Notes under the pieces: generated by a model | Database searches by the model: none | The model's input: the letters and a program-made list of their open reading frames with translations, nothing else | What the model was told of the DNA's origin: nothing | Shown: positions 21,585 to 32,591 of the stretch, piece after piece | How the letters are laid out: the number at the start of each line of letters is the position of its first letter | Position numbering within the stretch: position 1 is the stretch's first letter | Position numbers and translations under genes: made by a program | NCBI GenBank assembly: GCA_001592805.2 | Contig: CP051142.1 | Span: 2,914,001 to 2,978,000 of the forward strand | From: Peltaster fructicola | Lineage: Eukaryota > Ascomycota > Dothideomycetes | DNA length: 64,000 nt | Reading direction: 5' to 3'

Positions 21585-23184
21585 TCAGACTGCCTCAACT
21601 TTGATCGCTGACGACAACCACGAAGCATCTCCTTTCTTGCAAGCCTCACGAATGTTGTACAGCTCGTCAATGAAAGCCGGAATGAACGTGCCAGGACCAT
21701 TTGCTTTAGGTGCCGCCTGCTCTGCTGCGATCTCATAGAGCAGTATACCAGCCAGAGCGGCAAGTAGCTTGTTCTCCCGCTCGACCGCGATCATGCTCGC
21801 AATAGTTGTGCCCAGGGTGCAGCCACTTCCAGTGATCTCGCCGAGCAACGGATGACCGTTATGTATCAGGAAGGTGCATTGTCCGTCCGAGATGACATCT
21901 GTGCTGCCAGTCATGAGGATAATATTACGCTCTCGTTCAGCAGTCGTCCGTACGAGCTGTATCCTCTCCTGCTGCGATAGTTGTGATGCTCCAGAGTCAA
22001 CACCGTGTTGCTTGACGCCAGCAGCTCCTGACACAGTCCTGATCTCACCTTCGTTGCCTTTAATTACATCGAAGTAGCCGGCAGCCATGAGTGCTTTGAC
22101 ACCGTCTCTCCTCTGCTGTGTGGCGCCTGCACCCACAGGGTCAAACAGAACCGGTCCACCGACTGCGTTGTATGCAGATAGAGCCTTGATATGATTTGCA
22201 CGCATCTCAGGTGTGGTTGTGCCCATGTTGATGACAAGACTACCGCCTAGTGCAGCGAGATCAGCAGCTTCTGAACCGTCGTTGGACATGATAGGTGATG
22301 AGCCTATAGCAAGTGCTACATTCGCGGCGAAGTTTTGCACGACCAAGTTGGTCATATTGTGGCAAAGAGGCTTTTTAGATGCCATAGCCTTGATTATAGC
22401 TGGGGCTTTCGCAACAATCTCCTCAATTGTGGTATCAGCCCTGACATTTGTAGCGAATGGTGGTGGCGATCTGACAAGTCTGAGCAGTTGTTCTGAAGCT
22501 TGACGTGCATCTGCGGCTGCAACGATAGCACTGACTACTGCAACGCCATCGAGCTGTTTCTGTGGTGCTGCAGTCTGATACAGTACTCGTTGCACATTCG
22601 CTGCGTTGATGCCACCGATGCAGACTGTCCGAACGCCCTGATAACCGCCAGACGCAAGAGAGCCTAGGATTTGTCGTACACCAGCAGTGCCAATGATTGA
22701 TTTTGCGTTGTCCTTGGTGGGTGTAGCGAAGACTGTGCCAAGGCCAAGGTAGTTGGCTCCAGCTTTAGCAGCTGCAAGAGCCTCGTCCTCAGAGTTGGCA
22801 GTCACTCCAATGATAGCTTTTGGACCAAGGAGGTCTCTTGCCGCAGAGATATCGATGTCATCCTGGCCAATATGGACTCCCTCGACTCCAACTGCTAGGG
22901 CGACATCAACCCTGTCGTTGATGAGGAACGGTATACCTGCTGCCTTAGTGACTTGGTGTATAGCATGAGCAGTCTTGATAAGGACGCCTGTGTCACTTGT
23001 CTTGTCACGATACTGCACAATCGTCACGCCTGACGTTCGTGAGCTGCGAAGTGCTGTAGTGTGTTGACATTATCTTACCACCAGCAATTGCGTCTTGAAC
23101 TACTTTGACCAGATCCTTGTCGCCTAGGATAGCAGGTGTCGAATCGGTGACTAGATATAGCGAGTAGTCCACTGAGTTCGCCAT
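21585..23184 (-). CDS. THI6: Bifunctional thiamine-phosphate synthase/hydroxyethylthiazole kinase
   Basis: Exons 23184-23079 and 23029-21585 (49-nt intron, GTAAGA donor) give 516 residues. The N-terminal half is ThiE-like: LYLVTDSTPAI, TIVQYRDK, FLINDRVDVALA, GVHIGQDD and GANYLGLGTVFATPTK. The C-terminal half is ThiM-like: LCHNMTNLVVQNFAANVALA, FDPVGAGATQQRR, and GSGCTLGTTIASM with the catalytic Cys region. Together they phosphorylate the thiazole and join it to the pyrimidine to make thiamine phosphate in the cytosol. Fungal THI genes can carry TPP riboswitches; I looked in the leader and intron and saw no convincing aptamer. Confidence 0.96.
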
Positions 23185-24094
23185 GACTTCGCTATAAGAT
23201 GACTTTGTTTGAGGTGGTGGGAATCTAGAAGCTCGAGTGAAGAAAAGAGCTTGAACCTACATCGTAGTGTGGATATTGCATCACTGCATGCGAATCAATC
23301 GCTACCATTCACGTTCAACAATCCAGCCACCCAGATCAGGTGAAGCAAGCTACTGACTATGCGGCAGCCGCCCTACTTTCAACGATGCTGCCAAGATCCT
23401 CTGAGGCAGAAGTGGTCTGTAGAGAAATCTGGCGTGCCCGTAGACCTCAACCCTCGAATGATGCCTGGCAGAACGAGCAGGCCTCAGGGCATGCCGTAAA
23501 TGCGACTGCTGAGATGACCACGATCAGCACACCACACCCAGTGCCTGATGAACGGCTCGTTTGGCATGAATCTGATCTCTTTGGCCCACGTGGTTTTGCG
23601 CATCATCATTTGACGAAAGGCACTTGACTAGGACCCGCTTTGTCAGGCAGTGTGTCGCTTGATTCTTTTGTTTTCGCCGAGCACTGAAAATCTCACGACC
23701 CTTCATCCACAACACTCACCTCCAACAGCAAACCGCATTCTGTCGGTCGCCGTTCTGACCTGCTGAACGCCCTAGGCATCGCGCCAGCAAACAACACACC
23801 TTCGTAGAAGTCTGCCGAGACAGCGACCGCAAACCGAGAGTGCTCGCCACAATCATCCATCCTCTCCGACCTCTACGAGCATCATCCATCAACACAAGAG
23901 TCCCAGAAACACAGCCAAGACTCGTAAGCAGATTGCAGAGTTTATGTATTCGTCCCTCGCCGCCACGTTCGTCCTCGATCTCCCGCCGGAGCAGCAATCA
24001 TTTCGTATAGCACGAAGAAATTGCAGTAGTGGCTATCATTCTACCAACGGCTGAATAGCCTCACAGACAGAAGAGCTTGTTGCACAATACACAA

Positions 24095-24108
24095 AGAGAG
24101 AGAGAGAG
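24095..24108 (+). repeat. (AG)7 microsatellite in eIF5 leader/promoter
   Basis: A perfect run of seven AG units about 170 bases before the eIF5 start. On the other strand it is a CT tract. Such purine/pyrimidine runs are common in promoters of highly expressed fungal genes; any role here is inference. Confidence 0.85.
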
Positions 24109-24200
24109 TCTACTGAATGTGCGCTGCGCATCACCCTGGACGATTTGGACCATAGTTTGCTGTCCAACTGCATGTCTTTATTCGAGTCAACAAGCGTCCA

Positions 24201-24206
24201 TATAAA
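24201..24206 (+). promoter_or_regulatory. TATA-like element before eIF5
   Basis: TATAAA lies 69 bases upstream of the eIF5 ATG. The distance allows a short leader of 30-40 nt. It is only a sequence match. Confidence 0.3.
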
Positions 24207-24274
24207 CGCATCTCAAAGTCTACCCAAGCACCAACTCAATTGTACACAGTAAAGACCTTATCGATACCGTCACA

Positions 24275-25543
24275 ATGGCCAACATCAACATCCGTCGGGA
24301 CATTTCCGACCCCTTCTATCGATACAAGATGGAGCGTTTGCAGTCTAAGGTCGAGGGCAAGGGCAACGGTATCAAGACTGTTGTTGTCAACCTAAGTAAC
24401 GTTGCTCAGCAACTTGCACGTCCTCCAAGCTATGTCATCAAGTACTTCGGCTTTGAACTTGGCGCCCAAACCAACATCGATCCAAAGGACGACCGCTGGA
24501 TCATCAACGGGTCCCACGAGGCGAGCAAGCTTCAGGACTATCTAGATGGCTTCATCACAAAGTTCGTTCTTTGTCAGAAGTGCAAGAACCCTGAGACCGT
24601 CATCAGTATCAAGGATGGTGACATCCTCATGGACTGCAAAGCCTGCGGTCAAATTACCAAAGCTGATCTCCGCCAGAAGCTGTCCTCGTTCATACTCAAG
24701 AACGCACCAAAGAAGGGTAAAAAGGATAAGTCCACCAAGAAGGCAGATCGTAGGGCTCGTAAGGAAGCAGAGCGTAACGGTACTGCTGACGGCGATGGCC
24801 ACAGCCCAAGCGGTAGTGGATCTGATGGTGGCGACGATGACGGTGACGAAGAGCAGGACGCCGGTAGTGACGATGAGCTGACCCGAAGGATCAATGCTGA
24901 GGCCAAGGAGCTTGAGGCTCCACCTGAGGAGGAGAAGGAGGTGCAATGGTCCGTGGACATGTCCGAGGAGGCTATCAAGGCTCGTGCTAAGGCCCTGCCG
25001 GAAGATCTCAAGGCAAGCTTGGTCATTGACGAGAACGGTGAAGGAGTTGATGGAGAAGGTAAGACTAAGGCTTACGATGATCTTGGTAAGTGGATCGATG
25101 AGAACGCGAAGGAAAAAGGATCCCTGGCCAAGGTAACCGACGTCGATATCTACCTCAAGGCGAAGGAGCTCGGCATTGAGCACAAGCACCGCACCCTGCA
25201 GGTCTTGGCATTGTGCTTGTTTGACGATGATGTCGTAAAGCAGATCCCAAAGCGCGCCGCCATGATCAAGAAGATGATCACCTCGGAGAAGCACGAGAAG
25301 GCTTTCCTCGGTGGTATCGAGCGTCTTGTTGGTGTTGAGCGACCAAAGCTCATCGACAAGATCAGCAGCATTCTCATACAAATCTACGACAGCGACATCC
25401 TTCCCGAAGAGACCCTGCAGGCTTGGTGCTCAAAGGTCAGCAAGAAGTACGTCGATCTGGCCGTGTCCAAGGATGTTCGCAAGCACTGCAAGCCTTTCCT
25501 GAAGTGGTTGGAAGAGGCTGAAGAGGAGGACGACAGCGATTGA
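24275..25543 (+). CDS. TIF5: Translation initiation factor eIF5
   Basis: Single exon, 422 residues. The N-terminus NIRRDISDPFYRYKMERLQSK with PPSYVIKYFGFELG is the GTPase-activating domain; the conserved Arg near residue 15 is needed to stimulate GTP hydrolysis by eIF2. A zinc ribbon follows (CQKCKNPET and CKACG, near 100-125), then a Lys-rich and acidic linker, and a C-terminal W2/HEAT domain (about 270-415) that binds eIF2-beta and eIF3. The C-terminus is acidic (EEAEEEDDSD). It acts in the cytosolic preinitiation complex. ATG context CACAATGGCC is strong. A large antisense open frame exists but is a shadow of the biased codon use. Confidence 0.98.
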   Translation: MANINIRRDISDPFYRYKMERLQSKVEGKGNGIKTVVVNLSNVAQQLARPPSYVIKYFGFELGAQTNIDPKDDRWIINGSHEASKLQDYLDGFITKFVLCQKCKNPETVISIKDGDILMDCKACGQITKADLRQKLSSFILKNAPKKGKKDKSTKKADRRARKEAERNGTADGDGHSPSGSGSDGGDDDGDEEQDAGSDDELTRRINAEAKELEAPPEEEKEVQWSVDMSEEAIKARAKALPEDLKASLVIDENGEGVDGEGKTKAYDDLGKWIDENAKEKGSLAKVTDVDIYLKAKELGIEHKHRTLQVLALCLFDDDVVKQIPKRAAMIKKMITSEKHEKAFLGGIERLVGVERPKLIDKISSILIQIYDSDILPEETLQAWCSKVSKKYVDLAVSKDVRKHCKPFLKWLEEAEEEDDSD

Positions 25544-26293
25544 TCGATGGTGGTCCTCCTTTGGTGTCGGCTTGAGTTCATCCGGCTTGTGTTCAAAAGC
25601 ATATCTCCTCTCCTCTCCTTGCTGCGATAATCATGGCATTATTCTTTGTAGATCTCCTCGTCATCCTGTGTATTCAGAAAGTCTCGTGACTCATTTGTGC
25701 TCATCTTGCGGTTGCAGTCGTATTTACGCTCACAGAGTTTGTGGTAGGTCGGATTCACTTCCTTCTCACAATAATGCTATAGGCCGGTGTGCTTATGAGG
25801 ACTATGTGGTACAATGCTTACTGGTTCAGGCCTGTGTCTGTCTGCCAGACAGGGAGTTTCATATGTGCATTCAGCTGAGGCTGATTCCATGTCATGTGCA
25901 ATACATATCCCACTCCCTGGGCTCGCTACCTGTCGATTGTGTATGTCTCGCCTTACTCTATGGCTTTGCTTCCTGTCCGTTGGCTGGACGGACGAAAATC
26001 CGGTCGTTATTAGCTAGTGTGACCTCGTTATGTGACCTCAATATGTGAGACACAACTCTACTTACTGTAGTGGAGCACCAGCTCGTATGTCCTCCTCGGG
26101 TCTACTACAATTGAATCCTCCTCGTGTTATATCCGTACGCAAAGCATGCTGCGCAAAGGTCATCAGCTTGGACCTCTAGATCCTGTAGGCCGTCGTGTTT
26201 GCTATAAAGATCCGTTGTCTCTTCAGCTTGCTTGTTCTGAATCACACAACTCCAAACCATTAGAAGTTCCTCTACCATCTACTCCCAAGCAAC
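25544..26293. other. Intergenic between eIF5 and secreted protein
   Basis: 750 bases. The frame at 25572-26048 shows no family features. The last 150 bases should be the promoter of the secreted-protein gene. Confidence 0.45.
26203..26208 (+). promoter_or_regulatory. TATA-like element before secreted protein
   Basis: TATAAA within GCTATAAAGA, 86 bases before the ATG of the small secreted protein. TATA boxes are commoner in inducible than in housekeeping genes, which would fit a host-responsive gene; this is inference. Confidence 0.35.
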
Positions 26294-26726
26294 ATGAAGT
26301 GTTCCATCTTCCTCTCTACTGTCCTTGCAGGAGCAGCTCTGGCAGCAAACTCGAAGCTCAACCAGTATGCCAACATCAACGATTGGTATGTCACTGCCGT
26401 GCAGATCGCTGGACATCATACTAAAGTCTTTGCTCAGCAACAACGATAAGAACATCATCAGTCATGCTTCTCCAGTAGTGGGTAGCTGTCATCAGATTGA
26501 CGCGAAGACTGGTGCGGTGTACTTGGTGACAGGCAGTGGCGCTGCTGGCGAGGTGTACAGTGGTATGTTAACACTTCCCTGTCTTGCACCATTGAAATCT
26601 GACGAACCACAAGCCTATGCGAACGGAGGCTGCTCAGGCAAGGTCACCGAAGCTCCAGTTCCGGAGGGCAAATGTGTCACCCTTCCCGCTGGAACCGTGA
26701 GCATGTACTTCGGCGCAGTGGCATAG
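26294..26726 (+). CDS. Small secreted cysteine-containing protein
   Basis: Exons 26294-26385, 26438-26562 and 26614-26726 (introns 52 and 51 nt, good signals, phase kept) give 109 residues. The first 18 residues (MKCSIFLSTVLAGAALAA) are a clear signal peptide with a basic start, hydrophobic core and Ala-x-Ala cleavage site. The mature part of about 90 residues has four cysteines, enough for two disulfides, and is rich in Gly, Ser and Val. I recognise no family. The exon joins create the first mature Cys (codon split TG|C), which supports the model. In a plant-associated fungus this would be listed as an effector candidate; nothing in the sequence proves such a role. Confidence 0.8.
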
Positions 26727-27102
26727 ACCACGAGTTGTTGGTATGGTCTAGAACCTGCACAAGCTTATATAGCTGTATCTGTCATTACCGGTTACTCATT
26801 CGATGGCCTGTTGAAGGTAGCTGTGATAATTGTTGCCTGTTGAGGTATGGCCGAATCCCTTACGACGTGAAGAGTAGTGTCTCTCCGTGTGGTCAGGTGC
26901 CAGAGCAAGGTTCATGTATTGTTGATGACGATGTGAAGTATCATGGGATCAGAGGAAGCGTGTAGTTGTTATACTTCTATGATAAGCACGGACCTCCAAG
27001 CATTGCGGACCATCCCGCATGCGGACGGACGCCTCCATTTCCTGATGCTATAGATCGAGACGAATCTCACACGACCTACTGTGTAGCACGCCTCTCCAAA
27101 CA
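26727..27102. other. Intergenic before MED22
   Basis: 376 bases. The frame at 26672-26965 overlaps the end of the secreted-protein gene and has no family features. Presumed 3' UTR and MED22 promoter. Confidence 0.45.
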
Positions 27103-27612
27103 ATGGACTCAAGCCTCCGCACCGCGCCTGGTCTGATAGGTGAGCGTCAATGTCTACGCTACATTCTCGGCAGGATCTGACAATAGTGCAGCGCGAATCG
27201 AAAAGCTACGCGATGATCTAGTGAAACGCTTCGAGAACATTGTAGGCTCAGCGGCAGTGAGTACGATCATTGCTGACGGTTGACTCGTCTCAAGTCTGAC
27301 AAACACAGATCGAGAAGCAGGACCGTAACGCTACGGCCGCACTGCAATATCAGATGCAAGTTGAAACTGCAGCATTGGTTAGTCCTGCTGCTGTGCTCGA
27401 AGGTCGTCGTGTTGACATTTTAGATACGAGCAGCCCAAGACCTGCAGACACTAGTACGCAATCTTCAAGAGATGTGGCTCTTCGGCCAGCTCAACACCAT
27501 TGGCGAGAATGAAACCCAGAAACAGACAGATGTGACAGCGAAGGAAGTTGCAGAACTACTCAAGCAATTCGTCGAGCGACAATCTTCAACCACGGTGGCG
27601 GCAGATGCGTGA
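27103..27612 (+). CDS. MED22: Mediator subunit 22 (Srb6)
   Basis: Four short exons, 27103-27139, 27192-27256, 27309-27377 and 27424-27612, give 119 residues. Introns are 52, 52 and 46 nt with GTGAGC, GTGAGT and GTTAGT donors. No single open frame reveals this gene, because the exons are so short. The joined protein reads ARIEKLRDDLVKRFENIV, then YQMQVETAALIRAAQDLQ, then MWLFGQLNTIGENE, the usual Med22/Srb6/Surf5 pattern of helices. Med22 is part of the Mediator head module and contacts RNA polymerase II in the nucleus. It converges with the D-amino-acid oxidase, with 48 bases between stops. Confidence 0.9.
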
Positions 27613-27660
27613 AGCCTATCATACCCAATACATCAATCCAGCCAGGCATCAGCTGCTGGA

Positions 27661-28909
27661 TTACAACTTTGCTGAGCCATCAGCAAGTGATGCCTTCACC
27701 AGTTTGACAACAAGCCTAGCACATCCAACAGAGTTCTGATATCCAGCACCAGCATGACCATATGCGTGGACGACTCTCCTGCTACCGACATCCTCCTGCT
27801 CCACTCTTGGACCGCCTTTGCGACCAGGTCGAAGGCCACACTGCACACTGACGACCTCGAAGCCACCGGTTGATGAAGTCAACAGCTCAGGCACCTGCCA
27901 GCTGTTTCTCTCGAGAATACTCTCTGTCACCCTCGGATCTGGTGTTTCACTCCAATTGTTTTCCTCTCGTGTACCACCGAGAATGGTTGTACCAGAACCT
28001 GGTCGAGGTATGCAGTACGTGGCAAGACCATCACCGACTCTAGTTCGCTCGAAATCTGCCTCGCCTTTGACCAACACCGTCTGACCACGGATCGGATACA
28101 TAGCTTTGTCGTCACAAAGCTTGTAAGCACCAAGTCCGGTGGCGTTCACAAAGCAGGAGACACTGGGTCGACCTCGCGACTTCAACAACTCTTCCGTGGC
28201 TGCTAGAGCACGTCCAAAACCCGAAGTAGCTGTTATCCTGGACTTGATCACCACAGCGCCGAGCTTTCGTGCTCTCTCCTGCAGGTAGAGCAGGTAATGA
28301 GGCGAATTGATCGATATCGATGTGTACGATAGAGCACTGTCGATAGGTCGTACATCCTTGGGTAGCTTCAGGTTGACCTCAGCAGCTGCACCAACAATTG
28401 TAGACTCCTGCTTGAAGTCTTTGACGTATGGTGCCCACCATAGCTCTTCCGTGATCGGTCCAGTGAAATACTTGTAGCCTTTAACAAGCTGAAATACAGT
28501 CAGGGTGTGATCAAGAATTTGTTCCAAGACTGACCTTCAGGCCTGATCGAGGCAATGTCGGATCTCTGCCTTCGTGGTCTATCACGTTCAGCATGTACTC
28601 ATATGTCTGTATGTCCCAATCTTGTTGAGTAGGCTCGTTTGGAGTAGCATGCGTCATCCAGTGTGCTCCAGCCCTTTGGCGCATCAGTGTTGGAAGGCGA
28701 CAACAGCACTAGTCATACCATGGCGAGGTGTACTCGATACTCTTGTCACCCGGAACATGTGCTGCAATGATGGTGACATCGTAGCCTGCCTCGACTAGAA
28801 AGTTGGCAGTCGTCAGTCCTGTGACTCCGGCGCTGCACGAAGGTCAGAAACTCTCATCAAGTGAGGCGATGACTTGCCCGAGAATCGCAATATGCTTCTT
28901 GTCCATCAT
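27661..28909 (-). CDS. DAO1: D-amino-acid oxidase, peroxisomal AKL end
   Basis: Exons 28909-28878, 28832-28719, 28673-28535 and 28488-27661 give 370 residues. Intron 1 is a GC-AG intron (GCAAGT donor, GTGCAG acceptor), needed to build the FAD motif ILGAGVTGLTTANFL. Other DAO hallmarks are YTSPWAGAHW, CFVNATGLGAYKL, PIRGQTVLVKGE, TILGGTREENNW, and HAYGHAGAGYQNSVGCA. The enzyme oxidises neutral D-amino acids to keto acids, ammonia and peroxide. The C-terminus GSAKL is a good type-1 peroxisomal signal, as usual for this enzyme. A second ATG directly follows the first; either may be used. It converges with MED22. Confidence 0.94.
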
Positions 28910-29153
28910 GATAGCATAAAACGAGAGGTGAATGTGCTCCCAGACGAATGATAGTGGTGGCACGCACCGATCTCGGGTTGGTTCTCGTCTTGTCAAACAC
29001 GCCCTATATCATACAAGCAGCCACGTACGTACACAAGCAGCAGAACATCGATATCGGATAGAATTATATGTACAATGCGGGTATCTTTACTATACATCAT
29101 TACTCGTCTCTCATAGAAATATTGCTCATCTCTTGAGCTCGACGCTCGAACCA

Positions 29154-31109
29154 TTACGATTCGTAGACATCGGTATCTAAGGCCGTCGCATTGAACTCGG
29201 CGAGTGCCGTGATAGCTCGTTGAACCTCTTTTTCAGCAACATCTTGCCATTTGGCTCGTTCTTGCTCGTTGGCCAGAGCCGTAGCACTACCGACGAGGTT
29301 GTACATCCGCCTAGACACTTCGCGATTGATGTTCGTATATTCGTCAACAGACACTTGCTTCGATGTGAAGCGTGGCTTCAACGCGATCTTGACCATGCGT
29401 TGAATCTCCTCTTTGCTGGCCAGACTGAGTCGTGCTTTGTCACTAGTTGGAGATGATGGTTCTGCTGGACTCATGCCGTTTTGAGTTGCGCCGTCCACAC
29501 GATAGAGAGCGCGACCGCGTTGGTGACGCTTGATATCAGATTCCGGGCGAGCCAAGGTCGGAGAGAATGGTGAGAAGGTCAGACCAGGAGGTGATTGTGG
29601 AGGGAATATGGTCGAGCAAAGTGGTGGAGATGCTGACTGACGTGCTAGAGGCTCGACAGATAGCGCTCTAGGTGTGGCATGACCTGAAGATGACGGCGAT
29701 CTGATTGGCGATGAGTTGCGTGGCGATTGCTGCCCGTTTTGTCCTTCAGACGCGCCAGGCGATCCTGCATTTACCGGCTTTTGTTCTACTTCGCGAAGTA
29801 GTGCAGATAAGAAGGTCGGTTCGTCGGCAGCACGTTGAGCGGCAGATGTTGACGATTCTGCATGCGGTTGTTCTGTGTTGGTGAGGGACGTCGTAGACGT
29901 GGTCTTTAGCTGGCGCTGCTCTGTACCCTCATCCCTAGGGACCGGAGAGTCTGTTCGCTGACGCTTTCTTCGTGGTTGTGCTAGATCTTCCTGAGACTCA
30001 CGAGCCTTCTCGAAAGCGTTCCAGGCGCGTATTACTTCCTGCGATTCTGGTGGGGAAGAAGACTCTGCTGAGGTGGTTGGAAACGAGCTGCAATACCGCG
30101 GAAACGTCGAGCATTACCTTGACGGTCGGCGACCTGGAAGCGACGCTGCCAGCGCTGGAACTCTCGTCGCTGCTCCTCGGTACGGGTGTCGTTAATATCC
30201 TCGTTGAAGGGAAAGTCAAGGTCGATGTCCACCTGTCGGATCACTGCCTGCCAAACTCGAGCCCACTCCATAACATTGCGTCTTCCTCGTGAATCTCCAG
30301 CTTGACGTGCTCTCCGCCTTCGTGTAGTGGTCGGACGTTGTTGGGTGTCAACATCTACCATCCCAGCATCGGCCTGGCAGTCCATGCAGTACCAGACATC
30401 TGGCTGTTCAGAGAAGCCGGCGCAGAAAACATGTGCTGTCAGGTCGCAACCATCACAGTACATGACTTCATGGCTCTCATCGATCATGTCGCAGATGGTG
30501 CATGGTGCTTCGGCGTCCCACTCGAACAGCTCATCATCATTGCTGATAATGGCAGCGGCATCGAACTGTGCCTCCTGGACCTTATCCTGGACAGCATATG
30601 TGTCAATTACTTCGCCTCCTATTGCTGTGCTGAGCTCGACTGTGTTGAAGGTCGCACGACAAATCGGACAGCTGTTGGCTCGCTCCACCCATGGTTTGAG
30701 ACAGGCGTTATGGAGGTTGTGCTTGCATGGAAGCAGGTGTGCTACAATCTCGTCGTCATCTGCAATGCTGTGAGAGTGTCAGTGAATGCCAATGAGGGGA
30801 CGATCATTGCGAGCATCTGTCGCAGAGTTGTGCATAGGCATATCTCACCTTCCAAGCTTATTCGGCGAAAGATCTTCAAGCCGTCCAAGGGTGGAAGTGT
30901 TGTCCAGCAGAACAAAGCGACAGTAGATCGCGCAATCGTGTCGTGGTATCATACCTCTTTGACGTCAACCTTGTGTTGCGCAGTGAGCGCTTCTGACTAG
31001 CGTGAGTTTGAACTTCATCACCAGCATCTTGAACGGATGTCTCCGATGGTAGTGATTGGTCGCCTGAATGGCGCAAATCGCTGAGACAGACTATGCAAGT
31101 CTCTGCCAT
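29154..31109 (-). CDS. RING and PHD finger protein
   Basis: Four exons, 31109-30998, 30954-30849, 30767-30118 and 30067-29154, give 593 residues with phases that agree throughout. The RING finger is split by two introns: CIVCLSDL at residues 5-12, then LPCKHNLHNACLKPW and NSCPICR. A PHD finger follows: CTICDMIDESHEVMYCDGCD through WYCMDCQ. The middle is Ser/Pro-rich with basic patches, and the C-terminus has a helical region (MVKIALKPRFTSKQVSVDEY). The architecture resembles PHRF1-like RING/PHD proteins, which are probable nuclear E3 ubiquitin ligases that read chromatin. The first intron (43 nt, GTCAGA donor) is the weakest part of the model. Confidence 0.85.
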
Positions 31110-31828
31110 ATCCCCGAAGCGGAACAGAGTCTTCAGTGTTATCCAAGTGTGTTGTAGTCATGTGTTGCTGCGAGTATAGCGAGAAGTGATACAAAGGATG
31201 AAGGAAGGTAGACGTGAGAGAGTGGGCTTTAAAGTGTGGACTAGCGCAAGTCAGCCCTTCACGTGCATCTGGTGTTCTCAGCCGATAAATGTTACAGTCA
31301 TTCCCTGGTGCAGCAGGAGCACTTGTTGAAGCGGCTTGCTACGGTACGAAAGGCAGTGTTGTACTTTGTCAGGGAAGGTCGGCGGCCTTCGAGGTGTCCA
31401 ACGAGCCTGTTTCCCTTCAGTCAGCCAAGGATATCCTTGTGGCTCCCTATCGCCATATCGAGGGTCAATTATACCTGGAAACTCAGAAGAATCACCTTAT
31501 CACCCTGAGAGTCGTCAGCACATGTGACTATGCATACCCAGAGTTACCATCCTGAGCAATTTGTGCTCGATGGTATTGGGGAGCGATATGAGTGAGAACA
31601 AGTTGACAAGGCACGGTAAAGATCAGGAGCGAATCGTGGTTTCATACGAGGATGGAGAATACGGTCGTAGTGAGGACTTCGAGTGTTTCGATCGCTGTGA
31701 ACTGCCTAGGCAGCATTGTTCATTGTGGTGTTTCACAAATTTCTGCTTATGCCCGACTCAGTCTCTTCATGACTTGCCCGTAACGCCTTGAGTGTATCTT
31801 CGCATCAATGCTGTATGCTTCTGCTCTC
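31110..31828. other. Intergenic, RING/PHD promoter and eL43 3' end
   Basis: About 720 bases. Plus-strand frames at 31263-31555 and 31561-31791 have no family features. Both flanking genes are on the minus strand, so this should be the eL43 3' UTR and the RING/PHD promoter. Confidence 0.45.
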
Positions 31829-32306
31829 TTAAGTCTCAGCAAGCTCACGCAGACGACGGATGGTCGATCGTGTTGCGGCGGCTGCAGCTGTGCTGTAGCG
31901 ATATGTCAGTCTCTCATCGCCATCTCTTTCTTCGCAAAACGTACGAGAGGTTGTATGCGCCACCAGCGACGGTCTTCTTGCATGATCGGCAGTTCCAGAT
32001 ACCAACAGCCTCACGCTTCACTGAGACCTTTCCGCAGAATGTGCATGTGTATCGTGCGTGCTGTGAGATTTCGATCTTCTTGACTTGCTTTCGCAGCGAA
32101 GCACCGTAACGTGTTCCGTACTTTCCGGTGATGCCGACCTCTGTGCATCAGTTAGCATCCTGAGTATGCGAGAAGTGATCAGCTGCGATGCCTCCCAGAG
32201 CAGGTCAAAAACTTCAGTTATGCGCTGGCCTTGACCTGGTCGATTTCTGGGCAGCGACGCTGCTGACGGATAGTTGTGCGAACGTACTCTTGGTTCTCTT
32301 TGTCAT
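31829..32306 (-). CDS. RPL43: Large-subunit ribosomal protein eL43 (L37a)
   Basis: Exons 32306-32288, 32140-31945 and 31892-31829 give 92 residues, exactly the usual length. It starts [19 protein letters not shown] and carries the zinc finger CTFC and CRSC (near 39-60), followed by VAGGAYNLS and a basic helix ending RLRELAET. The first intron, right after the start codons, is 147 nt with a CTAAC branch, a common arrangement in fungal ribosomal-protein genes. eL43 is a structural protein of the 60S subunit. No single open frame shows the whole gene. It shares a 285-base divergent promoter with the oxidoreductase at 32592. Confidence 0.97.
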
Positions 32307-32591
32307 TTTGGCGGTATGTGTGTGGTGTTGTTGTGGCTAGAACAGTGCTCGCTCGAGTGTCGTCGTAGCGCACAAAGTGTCGAATTGTTGGTGCCAAGAC
32401 TTTGAATTTTGTGTCATAAAGCATGAGCTTTCTGACAAAAGTCCTGTCTTGGCTCATCCACAAGCTGCACGTCACCACTACCTCGGGAATGGTGTACACT
32501 TTCTTGGAAGAGCTGTCGATGCAGCATGAGTATTGTGACATTCAGGTGAAGCATTTTTCAGTGTTCTTCGTTTTGTCTTACACCTCTCACC

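Larger units (their letters stand above)
23185..24274. other. Divergent promoter region, THI6/eIF5
   Basis: About 1.1 kb between divergent starts. No gene is supported; short frames at 23340-23627 and 23716-23997 lack family features. The eIF5 side contains an AG repeat and a TATA-like element, listed separately. Confidence 0.45.

Noticed and set aside
23030-23400. TPP riboswitch near THI6
   Set aside because: No CTGAGA-type core or matching helices in leader or intron on the minus strand; fungal TPP aptamers are usually in other THI genes.
24542-25381. 279-residue antisense frame in eIF5
   Set aside because: Shadow of the biased codon use of a highly expressed gene.
32141-32287. Intronic C/D-box snoRNA in eL43 intron 1
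   Set aside because: No TGATGA C box with matching CTGA D box in the proper spacing.
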